From NCBI RefSeq assembly GCF_011799805.1, contig NZ_WXUB01000001.1, forward strand, positions 124,001 to 188,000: a DNA stretch of 64,000 bases, in the 5' to 3' direction. Position 1 is the first letter of the stretch. Every line of letters begins with the position of its first letter. This stretch comes from Maribellus sediminis. Lineage in GTDB: Bacteria; Bacteroidota; Bacteroidia; Bacteroidales; Prolixibacteraceae. Positions 9,080 through 18,496 of the stretch are shown one piece after another. The translations under genes were made by a program, and so were the position numbers. The notes under the pieces were generated by a model that saw nothing but the letters and a program-made list of their open reading frames with translations, was not told the DNA's origin and searched no databases.

Positions 9080-9619
9080 TTTAGCGCAATTGTTTGATTT
9101 AAAGCTGAAAGTTAAGCGGATTGCACCACGAACAGATTAATTTTTCGTTGAACACAGGAATTTCATCGGTAAACAAAATAATCTTCAATATCTTTTTGAA
9201 AGCTTTGCGTCTAGTTATGAATAACATATTGTCTTTCCAGACGGGAAATACTTTTTCCAATAGCTGAAAAAGTATTCAAAAAAGCCACCGCTGACATGAA
9301 AATTGCTAAAATTTGGTGAATTACGCTAAAAGAAAAGAACTCCACTGACGCTCGCTGTTCTCGATCAGTGTCAAACAGCTTTTCTTTTTAAACCTGCCCG
9401 ACTGTGTTGTTCAGGCGGGCGCTGCATTCCCTAAATTTCTTTACGCATTTTCATGTAGGCGGAAGGAGTGGGCTTGTTAACATCAATTTTTGAAGAATCT
9501 TCATACCTGCATTGGCCTTTTTTGCTTCGTTTTTGTGTCAAGACAAAAATGAAGGCCTCCGGCAGGAATTATTGAGATTTTATATTATTAATCCAACAAA
9601 TAAAATTCGTTGAAAACAA
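9080..9619. other. 540-base non-coding gap with palindromes and decayed repeat sequence
   Basis: No credible gene is seen. At 9396-9420 an interrupted inverted repeat pairs GCCCG-A-CTG with CAG-G-CGGGC. At about 9525-9550 a TTTTTGTGTCAAGACAAAAA imperfect palindrome sits next to GCTTCG/CGAAGC-like sequence. Read on the minus strand, the segment 9550-9431 gives a short open stretch ending KPTPSAYMKMRKEI with no start codon or upstream gene, most likely a spurious product of a dispersed intergenic repeat. The part nearest 9079 should hold the promoter of the GIN lipoprotein gene, but no exact TAnnTTTG box was found. Confidence 0.5.
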
Positions 9620-9650
9620 AAAAGACTGATCCAAAACAGATCAGTCTTTT
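9620..9650 (-). terminator. Intrinsic terminator after the Spy-like gene
   Basis: A perfect 12-bp stem (AAAAGACTGATC / GATCAGTCTTTT, 9620-9631 and 9639-9650) with a 7-base loop is followed on the minus strand by TTGTTTTC. It lies 22 bases after the stop codon of the gene at 9672-10160. Confidence 0.85.
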
Positions 9651-9671
9651 CACTACCTCTTCTACCTCGTG

Positions 9672-10160
9672 TTATCCCCGATCGTTACGAGGTGGGCGTT
9701 CACCTCTGAAACGATCTTGCGGACGGTCTTTCATCCTTGCCTTTTGGGCATCAAATTTTATAAGTTGTTCTTCTGTCAACATCGACCGAACCTCCTGATG
9801 TTGTTTGGCCATAATTTTTTGAATATCCGCTTTTAGTTCTGAAATCTTGTCAATGTTCTGATAAATGGCATCCATATCAGCTTTTTCAGCGGTAGTCAGT
9901 GTTTGCTGACGAGCTTCCAGTTCGTTCAACTGGTTTTTCAGTGGCTTAATCTGTTTCGCAGTTTCAAGGCGAAGCGCTTTCATTTGTTCCTGTTGTTCTT
10001 CGGTAAAGAAATTGTCCATTCGTTCGGCCCTCAGGTCGTGGCGTTTCATCATTTCACCTTTCTTTTCCAAATCCCGTTTTCCTCTTTCAGCATTTTGGGC
10101 ATTTACACTGCCGATTGCAAAAAAGGCAATCAATGCCAGTGTTAAAAATTTGATTTTCAT
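9672..10160 (-). CDS. Spy/CpxP-like periplasmic protein
   Basis: A 162-residue exported protein with a signal peptide (MKIKFLTLALIAFFAIGSVNA). The mature part is almost entirely helical and highly charged, with two LTxxQ-like segments: FTEEQQEQMKALRLE near residue 55 and LTEEQLIKFDAQKARMKD near residue 130. This is the layout of the Spy/CpxP/ZraP group of periplasmic chaperones and metal-stress proteins, and its length fits. The C-terminus is Arg/Pro-rich (RGERPPRNDRG). It is monocistronic, with a terminator after it and a 280-base divergent intergenic region before the S41 protease. Whether it is an envelope-stress chaperone or a metal sensor cannot be told from sequence. Confidence 0.75.
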   Translation of the reverse strand: MKIKFLTLALIAFFAIGSVNAQNAERGKRDLEKKGEMMKRHDLRAERMDNFFTEEQQEQMKALRLETAKQIKPLKNQLNELEARQQTLTTAEKADMDAIYQNIDKISELKADIQKIMAKQHQEVRSMLTEEQLIKFDAQKARMKDRPQDRFRGERPPRNDRG

Positions 10161-10384
10161 GACTTTAATTTTTTGTTATTGAATTCGTTTTTTTTGACGG
10201 CATTAATTTTTTAAGGTTTAACGGTTGAAAAAGATCATATACTGAAACTTTACGTTATGGAATCCTAACTGGCTGAACAACAGCATGTACTTAGGGGGCT
10301 ATTAAAAGACCAGTTCACCTGTTTTTAATATAAATTAACGTAATGAATAGTCGGTTTTGTTAACTTATATCAGGTAAGAATTGT

Positions 10385-10392
10385 TACTTTTG
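10385..10392 (+). promoter_or_regulatory. Bacteroidota-type promoter box before the S41 protease
   Basis: TACTTTTG matches the TAnnTTTG -7 consensus of Bacteroidota promoters and lies 49 bases before the start codon. A TTTTG at 10355-10359 is a possible -33 element, though the 25-base spacing is longer than the usual 19-21. A Shine-Dalgarno sequence AGGAG at 10431-10435 follows. Confidence 0.45.
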
Positions 10393-10440
10393 GCAGTTCA
10401 TAACTGAATTGAAAGCCAATAAATTCAGAAAGGAGAAAAG

Positions 10441-12111
10441 ATGATGAAGAAAAAAATTTGGATTGGAATAGCTCTGGTAGCAGTATTAAGCTTTTCGTTT
10501 TTCAGCTTTACACGCGATGAGAAAAACTTTGAGATTGCCAAAAACCTGGACATTTACCATACGCTTTTTAGGGAACTCAACATGTTTTACGTGGATGAGA
10601 TCAACCCCAATGAGTTGGTAAAAACCAGTATCGACGATATGTTGCAGTCACTCGATCCGTATACCAATTACATTTCGGAAGACCAGATTGAAGACTTCCG
10701 TTTTATGACTACCGGAGAATATGCCGGTATTGGTGCGCTGATCGGAAAACAAGGAGATAAGATCATAATCTCTGAACCTTACGAGGGTTTTCCCGCACAA
10801 AAATCGGGATTAAAGGCCGGTGATATTATTCTCGAAGTTTCGGGAAAAGACACAAAGGAAATGTCTACCGAAGATGTGAGCAGCCTGTTGAAAGGCCCTG
10901 CGAAAAAACCGGTAACGATTAAAATTCAGCGTCCGGGCGAGAAAAAGCCTTTAACTTTTGATGTGGTTCGCGAGAAAGTGTCGATCGATGCAGTTCCGTA
11001 CTATGGAATGCTTGACAAAAACACCGCTTATATCCGTTTGTCGAATTTTACCGCGAACTGTGGTGAGGATGTGAAGAATGCATTTCTCGAGTTAAAAAAG
11101 AACGATCCGGATGCGCTGGTACTCGATCTTCGTGGAAATCCCGGTGGACTGTTGATGGAAGCGGTAAAGATTGTGAACTTTTTTGTTCCGAAAGGCGAAG
11201 AAATTGTAAGCACCCGCGGCAAAGTAAAGCAATGGGATAAAGTTTACAAGGCTACTGCCGAGCCTATTGATACGACTATTAAAATTGCTGTTCTGGTTAA
11301 CCGTGGTTCGGCTTCGGCTTCCGAAATTGTGTCGGGTGCTATTCAGGACCTCGACCGTGGAATTATCGTTGGTTCGCGAACATTTGGAAAAGGGCTGGTA
11401 CAAACTACCCGCGATTTGAGCTACAATACAAAATTGAAAGTTACTACCGCAAAATATTACATTCCGAGTGGCCGCTGCATCCAGGCGTTGGATTACTCGC
11501 ACCGTAACGAAGACGGAAGTGTTGGTCATGTACCTGATTCACTGATTTCAGAATTTACTACCAAACACGGACGAAAAGTATACGACGGTGGTGGAGTTGT
11601 TCCTGATTTAAAAGTGGATCAGGAAAGCCTGAGTACACTGGCTATTGAGCTGATGACGCAGTTCAAAATTTTCGATTTTGCGACCAAATATGCCAGCGAA
11701 AACGAATCGATTGCCACACCTGAGGAATTTAAAATCACGGATGATATCTACAGCCAGTTTGTCGACTATGTGAAAGCTTCGGATTTCCATTACGATTCGC
11801 AGTCGCAGGCCGATTTCGAAACGCTGCTTGAAACCGCAAAAGATGAAAAATACTATGGCCTGGCGAAAGAGGAATTCGAGGCTTTAAAAGCCAAACTCGA
11901 ACCAAATCTCGATAAAGACCTGAATGGTTTCCGCGACGAGATCAGCGACCTGCTGGAAGACGAAATCGTGACAAGGTATTACTATCAAAAAGGTGCTATT
12001 CGTGCCGCTATCACTGACGACGACGGCATTAAAAAAACAATCGAGGCTTTGCATTCCGAAACTGCTTATGCGGGATACTTTCAGCCGGGACTGGTTATTT
12101 CAATGAATTAA
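10441..12111 (+). CDS. S41 family C-terminal processing protease with PDZ domain
   Basis: A 556-residue serine peptidase of the CtpA/Prc group that would cleave proteins in the periplasm after binding their C-termini. It has one N-terminal hydrophobic anchor or signal (residues 4-23), the LDPYTNYI element (71-78), a PDZ domain (about 92-180, with AGIGALI as the carboxylate-binding loop), then the S41 core with DLRGNPGG (229-236), the nucleophile region GSASASE (289-295) and the base Lys317 in GSRTFGKGLVQ. A C-terminal helical extension of about 150 residues follows. ATGs at 10441 and 10444 are both possible; AGGAG at 10431 fits either. It has its own promoter box and ends at a strong terminator, so it is monocistronic. 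Confidence 0.93.
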   Translation: MMKKKIWIGIALVAVLSFSFFSFTRDEKNFEIAKNLDIYHTLFRELNMFYVDEINPNELVKTSIDDMLQSLDPYTNYISEDQIEDFRFMTTGEYAGIGALIGKQGDKIIISEPYEGFPAQKSGLKAGDIILEVSGKDTKEMSTEDVSSLLKGPAKKPVTIKIQRPGEKKPLTFDVVREKVSIDAVPYYGMLDKNTAYIRLSNFTANCGEDVKNAFLELKKNDPDALVLDLRGNPGGLLMEAVKIVNFFVPKGEEIVSTRGKVKQWDKVYKATAEPIDTTIKIAVLVNRGSASASEIVSGAIQDLDRGIIVGSRTFGKGLVQTTRDLSYNTKLKVTTAKYYIPSGRCIQALDYSHRNEDGSVGHVPDSLISEFTTKHGRKVYDGGGVVPDLKVDQESLSTLAIELMTQFKIFDFATKYASENESIATPEEFKITDDIYSQFVDYVKASDFHYDSQSQADFETLLETAKDEKYYGLAKEEFEALKAKLEPNLDKDLNGFRDEISDLLEDEIVTRYYYQKGAIRAAITDDDGIKKTIEALHSETAYAGYFQPGLVISMN

Positions 12112-12132
12112 CAATTACGACATATATTTTTG

Positions 12133-12160
12133 AAAGGAGGCTGCCAGCCTCCTTTTTTTT
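12133..12160 (+). terminator. Intrinsic terminator after the S41 protease
   Basis: A perfect 10-bp stem AAAGGAGGCT / AGCCTCCTTT (12133-12142 and 12146-12155) with a GCC loop runs into eight T (12153-12160). It starts 22 bases after the stop codon. Confidence 0.92.
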
Positions 12161-12327
12161 GTCAAAACTTCAACATATTCTGGTTGTATGTGTTAGGTTT
12201 TAAAAGCCTACTTTAAATCGGTAATTCACAATCGCCTAAAATTTGTAATTTAAAGGCTTCAAGCGTCTTGTAAATAAAATCGACAGGCCTGCTTGCAGGA
12301 TCACAAAACAACCAAATTGGAATAATT

Positions 12328-13290
12328 ATGAAGCACCTTAAACGATTCATCCTTCCTGTTTTTTTACTGCTTATTTCTGTATTTCTGAAATATTTTCTCG
12401 AAAAGTACGATTTCACAAATGAAGCGTCGTATCCCGTATTTGACAAAATTGGTTCGATTTTAATGATCACCGGCATTGCCTGGATCCTAAGCTCATCATT
12501 ACGAACGATCAAACGCATTTTTCTTGAGAAGTTTAATACGTCGAAAGAGGATAATCTTCGCTCGCGGAAATTCCATACGCAATTCAACATTCTTGAAAGT
12601 GTTTTTATCACGGTGATAATCGTAATTGCAATTGGCGCTGTACTGATGTTGTTTGATGACGTGAGGAAAGTGGGGATCAGTTTGTTTGCCTCGGCTGGAG
12701 TTGCCGGAATTATTGTGGGTTTTGCAGCCCAGAAATTTATTGGAGCTGTTATTGCGGGCTTGCAAATTGCGATTACTCAGCCTATCCGGCTCGACGATGT
12801 TGTGGTAATTGAAGGTGAGTGGGGAAGGATCGAAGAAATTACCTTGACCTACGTGGTTGTAAAGATCTGGGATTTGCGTCGTTTGGTAGTTCCGTCGACC
12901 TATTTTTTCGAAAAACCTTTTCAGAACTGGACCCGCACTTCGGCCGACATTCTGGGAACGGTTTTTATTTACACCGATTACAAAGTTTCGTTCGATGCCA
13001 TGCGCGGAGAGCTGACAAGAATATTGGAGTCTACTCCATTATGGGATAAGAAAGTAAATGTACTTCAGGTAACCGATGCCAAACAAAATGGTGTGGAGGT
13101 GCGTGCGCTGATGAGTGCCAAAGATTCGTCAACCGCCTGGGACCTGCGCGTTCTCGTCCGCGAAAAACTGATTGAATTTCTTCAGAAAAATTATCCCGAA
13201 AGTCTGCCGAAAACCAGAATACTGGTTCAAAGCGATAGCGAACCAGGTGTAAAGATTGGTGGATTTGGTAAATTGCAACAAGGTTCTTAA
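12328..13290 (+). CDS. MscS-family mechanosensitive channel
   Basis: A 320-residue membrane protein of the small-conductance mechanosensitive channel family, which opens under membrane tension to release solutes after osmotic downshock. Helices lie at about residues 5-22, 33-52 and 90-112. The pore-lining Gly/Ala-rich helix is seen as ASAGVAGIIVGFAAQKFIG (about 130-148), followed by the MscS beta domain hallmark (ITQPIRLDDVVVIEGEWG, then VVVKIWDLRRLVVPSTYF). The rest is the cytoplasmic alpha/beta vestibule. The first ATG gives a basic N-terminus before helix 1. It follows the protease terminator and is separated from the next gene by 95 bases. Confidence 0.92.
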   Translation: MKHLKRFILPVFLLLISVFLKYFLEKYDFTNEASYPVFDKIGSILMITGIAWILSSSLRTIKRIFLEKFNTSKEDNLRSRKFHTQFNILESVFITVIIVIAIGAVLMLFDDVRKVGISLFASAGVAGIIVGFAAQKFIGAVIAGLQIAITQPIRLDDVVVIEGEWGRIEEITLTYVVVKIWDLRRLVVPSTYFFEKPFQNWTRTSADILGTVFIYTDYKVSFDAMRGELTRILESTPLWDKKVNVLQVTDAKQNGVEVRALMSAKDSSTAWDLRVLVREKLIEFLQKNYPESLPKTRILVQSDSEPGVKIGGFGKLQQGS

Positions 13291-13385
13291 AACACAGCAA
13301 AGTTCTAAGAAGTTCTAAACTTCTAATAACCTGAGAACCTGAAGATCACAATACTCATGTCTCACTACTCAATTCTATTAATTCA

Positions 13386-13799
13386 ATGAAGATCTATTTT
13401 GCAGGCTCTATCCGCGGTGGCCGCGAGGACGCTGAGTTATATTATCAAATTATTGAATACCTCAAAAGCTTTGGTGAAGTGCTAACTGAGCATGTAGGCG
13501 ATAAAACGCTTTCTGCTTTGGGCGATGACGGTCCAACTGACCGTTTTATCCACGACCGTGACCTCGAGTGGTTGCAGGCTGCCGATGTATTGGTAGCCGA
13601 AGTTACAACCGTTTCAATGGGCGTTGGTTACGAAATTGGACGTGCTGTTGAAGCCGGAAAACCGGTGCTCTGTTTGTTTCGACCCGAATCGGGTAAGAAC
13701 TTATCAGCAATGATTGCCGGCTGCCCTGAAATTAAACTGGTCCGTTATGAGACTTTCGAAGAAGCACAAATGGCTATTTCTGCATTTATTGAGGGATAA
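13386..13799 (+). CDS. 2'-deoxynucleoside 5'-phosphate N-hydrolase (DNPH1-like)
   Basis: A 137-residue cytoplasmic enzyme of the nucleoside 2-deoxyribosyltransferase superfamily, closest in pattern to mammalian DNPH1/Rcl, which hydrolyses the N-glycosidic bond of deoxynucleoside 5'-monophosphates and removes damaged nucleotides. Shared features are AGSIRGGRED (residues 6-15), TEHVGD (34-39), DLEWLQAADVLVAEVT (59-74, containing the expected catalytic Asp67), GVGYEIGRAV (79-88, with the expected catalytic Glu83) and RPESGKNLSAMI (99-110), the phosphate-binding part in DNPH1. The phosphate-binding serine supports the monophosphate hydrolase over a plain deoxyribosyltransferase (family knowledge). 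It appears to be a single gene. Confidence 0.88.
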   Translation: MKIYFAGSIRGGREDAELYYQIIEYLKSFGEVLTEHVGDKTLSALGDDGPTDRFIHDRDLEWLQAADVLVAEVTTVSMGVGYEIGRAVEAGKPVLCLFRPESGKNLSAMIAGCPEIKLVRYETFEEAQMAISAFIEG

Positions 13800-13857
13800 A
13801 CGATTCTTTCATCAGAAATAAAGTATTTTTTCATCGTGCAAGTGAAAGTGAGTCAGG

Positions 13858-13865
13858 TACTTTTG
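13858..13865 (+). promoter_or_regulatory. Possible promoter box before the CotH-like gene
   Basis: TACTTTTG matches the TAnnTTTG -7 consensus. No clear TTTG -33 box is present at the right distance. If used, transcription would start near 13872, about 110 bases before the ATG chosen for the next gene. Confidence 0.35.
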
Positions 13866-13983
13866 TAATCCATTATAAGTGTAGAAATAGAGGGACTCAG
13901 ATATTTTCATAGTTTTGAATGAACTAAACACGAATGAATTTGTACAAATTCCGGTCGGGAATAATTCATTCTTACAAGATTGT

Positions 13984-16900
13984 ATGAAACAGATAGCTCA
14001 ATTGGTCGCTTTGTTTATTACATTATCTGCATTTCTTTTTCCTGCAAGGGTTGAAGCACAGGTAGTGATTAACGAATTTCTGGCTTCCAATACCGGAACA
14101 ACTGTCGATCCTGATTACGGGGAAAGTGCCGACTGGATTGAAATTTACAACGCAGGGAATTCGGTGGTCGACATTGGAGGGTACTACCTTACCGATAATT
14201 TTAACAATACAAGCAAATGGAAGATTCCTGAAGGAACGCAAATTGAGCCACAAGGCTTCCTGCTTATCTGGGCCGATGGATATGACAACGGCCTGCACAC
14301 CAATTTCAAAATTTCCGCTGATGGAGAAGAACTGGCTATTTTAAATCAGGATGGAATATTTATCGATTCGGTTTCATTCGGATTTCAGGAACCCAACATT
14401 TCAATGGGTCGAAAACCTGATGGTGGGCCGGATTGGAACTTTTTCCCCGAATCCTCTCCGGGTTTCCCGAATAGCACACAAAATTTTGAAGGAATTGTAA
14501 AAAATAAGCCTCTTTTTGATCCCTTGGGTGGAATTTTTAAGACGCCTGTTACAGTGTCGGTATTTAACTCTTTTGGAGGTGATATGCGCTATACAATCGA
14601 TGGTTCTGTACCCACCGAGAATTCTCCGGTTTTAACTACAGACCTTCGAATTGAAAAAACTACAGTGCTCAGGGTGCGTATTTTTAAAGAAAACCAGGTT
14701 CCGGGTGAAACGGTAACCAACACTTATTTTATCGATGAGAATGATTCCATCGGGAAACTCCCGGTAGTTTCGCTGGCATCGGATCCTGAAAATTTCTGGG
14801 ATACGGTGCAAGGAATTTATGTGCAGGATTTCAAACCTGAATGGGAAATTCCGATTAACATAGAACTTTTTGAAAACGATGGCAGCGATCGTGCAGGGTT
14901 TAACCTCGCAGCCGGCACAAAAATCAACGGATTGTATTCCTGGCAGCTTCCGCAGAAGATGTTAGGAATTTATTTCCGCAAAGAATACGGAAAAGGGAAG
15001 CTCGAATATCCGCTTTTATTTGATCGCGACCGATCTGCTTACGATGATTTTGCCTTAAGAGCATCGGGAAGCGACTGGGCTTTCACCCTGTTCAGAGATG
15101 GCATGGCACAAACGCTGACTGCTGATAACATGGACGTCGACTTCCAGGGAATCAGACCCTGTGTGGTGTTTGTCAACGGAGCGTACATGGGAATTCATAA
15201 TATCCGCTCAAAAGTGAACGAAGACTTTATAGTGCAGAATCGCAAGCTTGGCGACCGGAAAATTGACATGGTAGAGAATGAAAATTATGTAGAAACCGGC
15301 TCACTTGATCAATACGCGGCGTTTGAAACTTTATACCACAAGGATTTGTCAAATCAGGCTAACTACAATGCTGTGGCCGAATTGATGGATATTGAAAATT
15401 TTACTGATTTTGTGATCACAGAAATCTACTCCCAAAATACTTCAGTCGATCATAACATCATGGCATGGAAGCCGCAGGACGGTGGAAAGTGGAAATGGAT
15501 TTTGAATGATCTGGATCGCACCTTCTTCAATGCCGGGAATAACATGATTAATTTTTACGCCGGCAAAAGTGTGATTCCGCTTTCTGCGCTTCTTAAGAAT
15601 GACGACTACAGGCATTATTTTGGTAAACGCCTGGCTGATCACCTGTTTACAACCTTTGATCCCGATCGGGTAAAGGCGATGATCGATGAATTTAGAACCA
15701 ACATTGAAGAAGAAGTCCCAAAACATATTGAACGATGGAAGGGGACCAGTTCTGGCTATGGTGATCCGATTCCTTCAGTGGAGCACTGGAACAACGAAAT
15801 AGACAAAATGAAGGTGTTTGCCGAGCACCGGCCAGCGGCCCTTTTAAATGATCTGAAAAACTATGGTTTTGAGGCCAGTAAATCTTTAGCGCTGCTGATA
15901 TCCCCCGCAAATGCAGGTACAGTTAATTTCAACGGCATCAAAATTAAACAGGCTGAAAGCGAGGGTGCGTATCCCAAAAATGAAGAAATAAAGTTGTTTG
16001 CCGAAGCAAAAAGCGGAGATGATTTTATAGGTTGGAAAATACTCAGGAGTATTGCCATTATTGAGAAGGAAGCAGTTTGGAAATACAACGATTCAGGAAC
16101 TGCTGCTCCTTCAACATGGAAAACTGCAGATTTTGATGATAGCGAATGGAAAGAAGGGCAGGCGGAACTTGGTTATGGCGACGGCGACGAAAATACACTG
16201 GTCGACTATGGAGGAGACGGCAGTAATAAACACATTACCACGTATTTCAGGAAAAAGTTCGTAATTGAAGATCCCGGCAATCTTGATAACTTAAAAGTTA
16301 ATTTGAAATGCGACGACGGTGCCATAGTATACCTTAACGGTGTTGTGGTAATACGCGAAAACATGCCGGAAGGTGAAATAGTAAACTCAACCCGGGCTCT
16401 TACTGCTATTAGTGGTGGCGATGAAAGCGACTTTTTTGTTTATCCGGTTGATAAAACGCTTCTGGACACAGGTAATAATGTTATTGCCGTAGAAATTCAC
16501 CAGGCAAATCCGACAAGTTCTGATATCAGTTTCGATTTGCAACTGACAGCATTTTCAACCGACAGTTCAGGTTTGATTACCAGTAACTCGTTAACTTTTA
16601 CGCATACCGAAGATCTTGAGGTGATCGCACTTTTTGAAAGCGATGGAAGTTGTATCGTTCCGGAAGAGATTGCTGAAGAAATGATATTGAAAAAGGAATG
16701 TTCTCCTTATTGTGTGCCGGATGATGTTGTGATTACAAAAACGGGTAATCTTATCGTTGAACCGGGCGTTGAAATTTGGTTTTCGGATAATGTTTCAATG
16801 CATGTAACCGGCAAACTCGAAACAAGAGGAACTAATGAAGAGCCGGTGGTTTTCAGAAGTAATCCCGAAAGTAAAAACCACAAATGGGGAAACCTGAATT

Positions 16901-18459
16901 TTGTTAATGCCGATACCTCATATCTGACCAATATTATTATTGAAGATGCTTCGAAAGGAGGAAATCCGATACGGGAAATTGCTGCAGTTTCCGCTTTCAA
17001 TTCCGTATTAATTATTGATGGTGCGGTGATAGAAAATGTTCATGAAAATCCGGTGCTTGGAAGATATTCTGATATTACGATGAAAAACAGCAGGCTGCAT
17101 TCCGGGATAACGGGCGACCTTATCAATATTAAATACGGAAAAGGCTTAATCGACAGTTGTGAATTTATTGGGAATGACTTGCCGGATACCGACGCAATTG
17201 ATTATGATGATGTTGAAAACGGCGTGATCAGGAATTCCTTTATTCGCGATTTTCACGGTTTGAACAGCGATGCGATCGACATAGGTGAAAGGGCAAAGAA
17301 TATCACTATCGAAAATATGTTGGTGTATAACATTACTGACAAAGGTGTTTCAGTAGGGCAGCAATCATCAGCCAATATTTTAAATTCGGTTTTTGTCAAC
17401 TGCAATTTGGGAGCCGGACTGAAAGACTCAAGCCGGGTGACAATAGATCATTGTACCTACTACGGAAATGGAACTTCTGTGGCCACTTACGAAAAGAATG
17501 AAGGTGACGCCGGTGCAAATGTGAGGATTACGAATTCCATTCTTTCGAATGCCTACGATGCCAGTTATTTCAGCGATTCAAAATCTACCATTGAAATTTC
17601 GCATTCAAGCTCCGACAACGATGAACTGCCGAGGTCAGGCAACAATTTATTTGTCGATCCTCAATTTGTCAATCCCAATTTGTTTGATTTTAGCTTATTG
17701 GCTGCTTCACCATGTATTGGTGCGGGATCCTCCGGGGATATCGGTTCAGATCTTTCGATAGAACACGAATTTAACCAGGTTTTAATAAGCGGAATAGCAT
17801 TCAAATCTAATCCTGTATCAGAAATTATTGAGTTTATTAAACTCTCCAATCCGGGAAGGTCAGAAATTGATATTTCCGGTTATGTATTTACAAAAGGTAT
17901 CACATTCGCATTTCCCGAAAATACCATTCTTGAGCCTGGTAAAGATGTTTACGTGGCCTACAACATAAGTTCTGATTTCTGGTTCAATAAAAACCGGGAT
18001 GTTTACCAGTGGGAAAGCGGAAGACTGGCTGATGAAGGGGAAGCTATCAGATTGGAAACTCCCCAGGGAATTATTATCGATCAGGTGCATTACAATTTGG
18101 ATGAAAGCTGGCCGGAAATCGCAAATGGAGAAGGTATTTCGTTAAATTCGAATGAGCTTGATAACCACTTTGGGAAGAACTGGAAGAAGAATAATTTGAA
18201 CACTTTATTGAACGTAAAATCAGAGGATACAACGAATAGTAAATTGGCATTTTACCCAAATCCTACTTCAGGAGTAGTAAATATTTCAGGACTCGATACT
18301 GAGGGTGCACTTATCACTGTCTTCACTCTTACAGGAATTCCGGTGAAAAGTGAAAACCTCAATGCAAATCAGGCTCAAATTGATTTAAGTAATTTGCCTG
18401 AGGGAATGTATCTGTTGCGTTGTGGTTCGTATGCTCAACAAATTATATTATTGAAATAA
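13984..18459 (+). CDS. CotH-domain, lamin-tail, beta-helix surface protein with T9SS sorting domain
   Basis: A very large exported protein (1491 residues from ATG 13984; an in-frame TTG at 13915 would add 23 residues ahead of the signal peptide and is less likely). In order: signal peptide (MKQIAQLVALFITLSAF...EAQ); a lamin-tail domain (VVINEFLASNTG... to about residue 135); a chitobiase/Fn3-associated segment (GGDMRYTIDGSVPTENSP); a CotH kinase-like domain (about 240-610, with WILNDLDRTFFN resembling the family's catalytic Asp region); a galactose-binding-like sandwich with LKCDDGAIVYLNG; a right-handed beta-helix (about 920-1240); a second lamin-tail domain; and a C-terminal type IX sorting domain (LAFYPNPTSGVVNISG...GMYLLR). 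It should reach the cell surface through the T9SS. The target of the CotH domain is unknown. Confidence 0.88.
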   Translation: MKQIAQLVALFITLSAFLFPARVEAQVVINEFLASNTGTTVDPDYGESADWIEIYNAGNSVVDIGGYYLTDNFNNTSKWKIPEGTQIEPQGFLLIWADGYDNGLHTNFKISADGEELAILNQDGIFIDSVSFGFQEPNISMGRKPDGGPDWNFFPESSPGFPNSTQNFEGIVKNKPLFDPLGGIFKTPVTVSVFNSFGGDMRYTIDGSVPTENSPVLTTDLRIEKTTVLRVRIFKENQVPGETVTNTYFIDENDSIGKLPVVSLASDPENFWDTVQGIYVQDFKPEWEIPINIELFENDGSDRAGFNLAAGTKINGLYSWQLPQKMLGIYFRKEYGKGKLEYPLLFDRDRSAYDDFALRASGSDWAFTLFRDGMAQTLTADNMDVDFQGIRPCVVFVNGAYMGIHNIRSKVNEDFIVQNRKLGDRKIDMVENENYVETGSLDQYAAFETLYHKDLSNQANYNAVAELMDIENFTDFVITEIYSQNTSVDHNIMAWKPQDGGKWKWILNDLDRTFFNAGNNMINFYAGKSVIPLSALLKNDDYRHYFGKRLADHLFTTFDPDRVKAMIDEFRTNIEEEVPKHIERWKGTSSGYGDPIPSVEHWNNEIDKMKVFAEHRPAALLNDLKNYGFEASKSLALLISPANAGTVNFNGIKIKQAESEGAYPKNEEIKLFAEAKSGDDFIGWKILRSIAIIEKEAVWKYNDSGTAAPSTWKTADFDDSEWKEGQAELGYGDGDENTLVDYGGDGSNKHITTYFRKKFVIEDPGNLDNLKVNLKCDDGAIVYLNGVVVIRENMPEGEIVNSTRALTAISGGDESDFFVYPVDKTLLDTGNNVIAVEIHQANPTSSDISFDLQLTAFSTDSSGLITSNSLTFTHTEDLEVIALFESDGSCIVPEEIAEEMILKKECSPYCVPDDVVITKTGNLIVEPGVEIWFSDNVSMHVTGKLETRGTNEEPVVFRSNPESKNHKWGNLNFVNADTSYLTNIIIEDASKGGNPIREIAAVSAFNSVLIIDGAVIENVHENPVLGRYSDITMKNSRLHSGITGDLINIKYGKGLIDSCEFIGNDLPDTDAIDYDDVENGVIRNSFIRDFHGLNSDAIDIGERAKNITIENMLVYNITDKGVSVGQQSSANILNSVFVNCNLGAGLKDSSRVTIDHCTYYGNGTSVATYEKNEGDAGANVRITNSILSNAYDASYFSDSKSTIEISHSSSDNDELPRSGNNLFVDPQFVNPNLFDFSLLAASPCIGAGSSGDIGSDLSIEHEFNQVLISGIAFKSNPVSEIIEFIKLSNPGRSEIDISGYVFTKGITFAFPENTILEPGKDVYVAYNISSDFWFNKNRDVYQWESGRLADEGEAIRLETPQGIIIDQVHYNLDESWPEIANGEGISLNSNELDNHFGKNWKKNNLNTLLNVKSEDTTNSKLAFYPNPTSGVVNISGLDTEGALITVFTLTGIPVKSENLNANQAQIDLSNLPEGMYLLRCGSYAQQIILLK

Positions 18460-18496
18460 GCTTACGGCGACAGAAAGCCGATTTCGTTCTCAAGAA

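Noticed and set aside
9431-9520. C-terminal fragment of a pseudogene (ends KPTPSAYMKMRKEI)
   Set aside because: No start, no upstream homologous part and surrounding palindromes point to a repeat-derived frame; kept only as part of the gap description.
13915-13983. TTG start for the CotH-like protein
   Set aside because: It would place 23 polar residues before a clear signal peptide beginning at ATG 13984.
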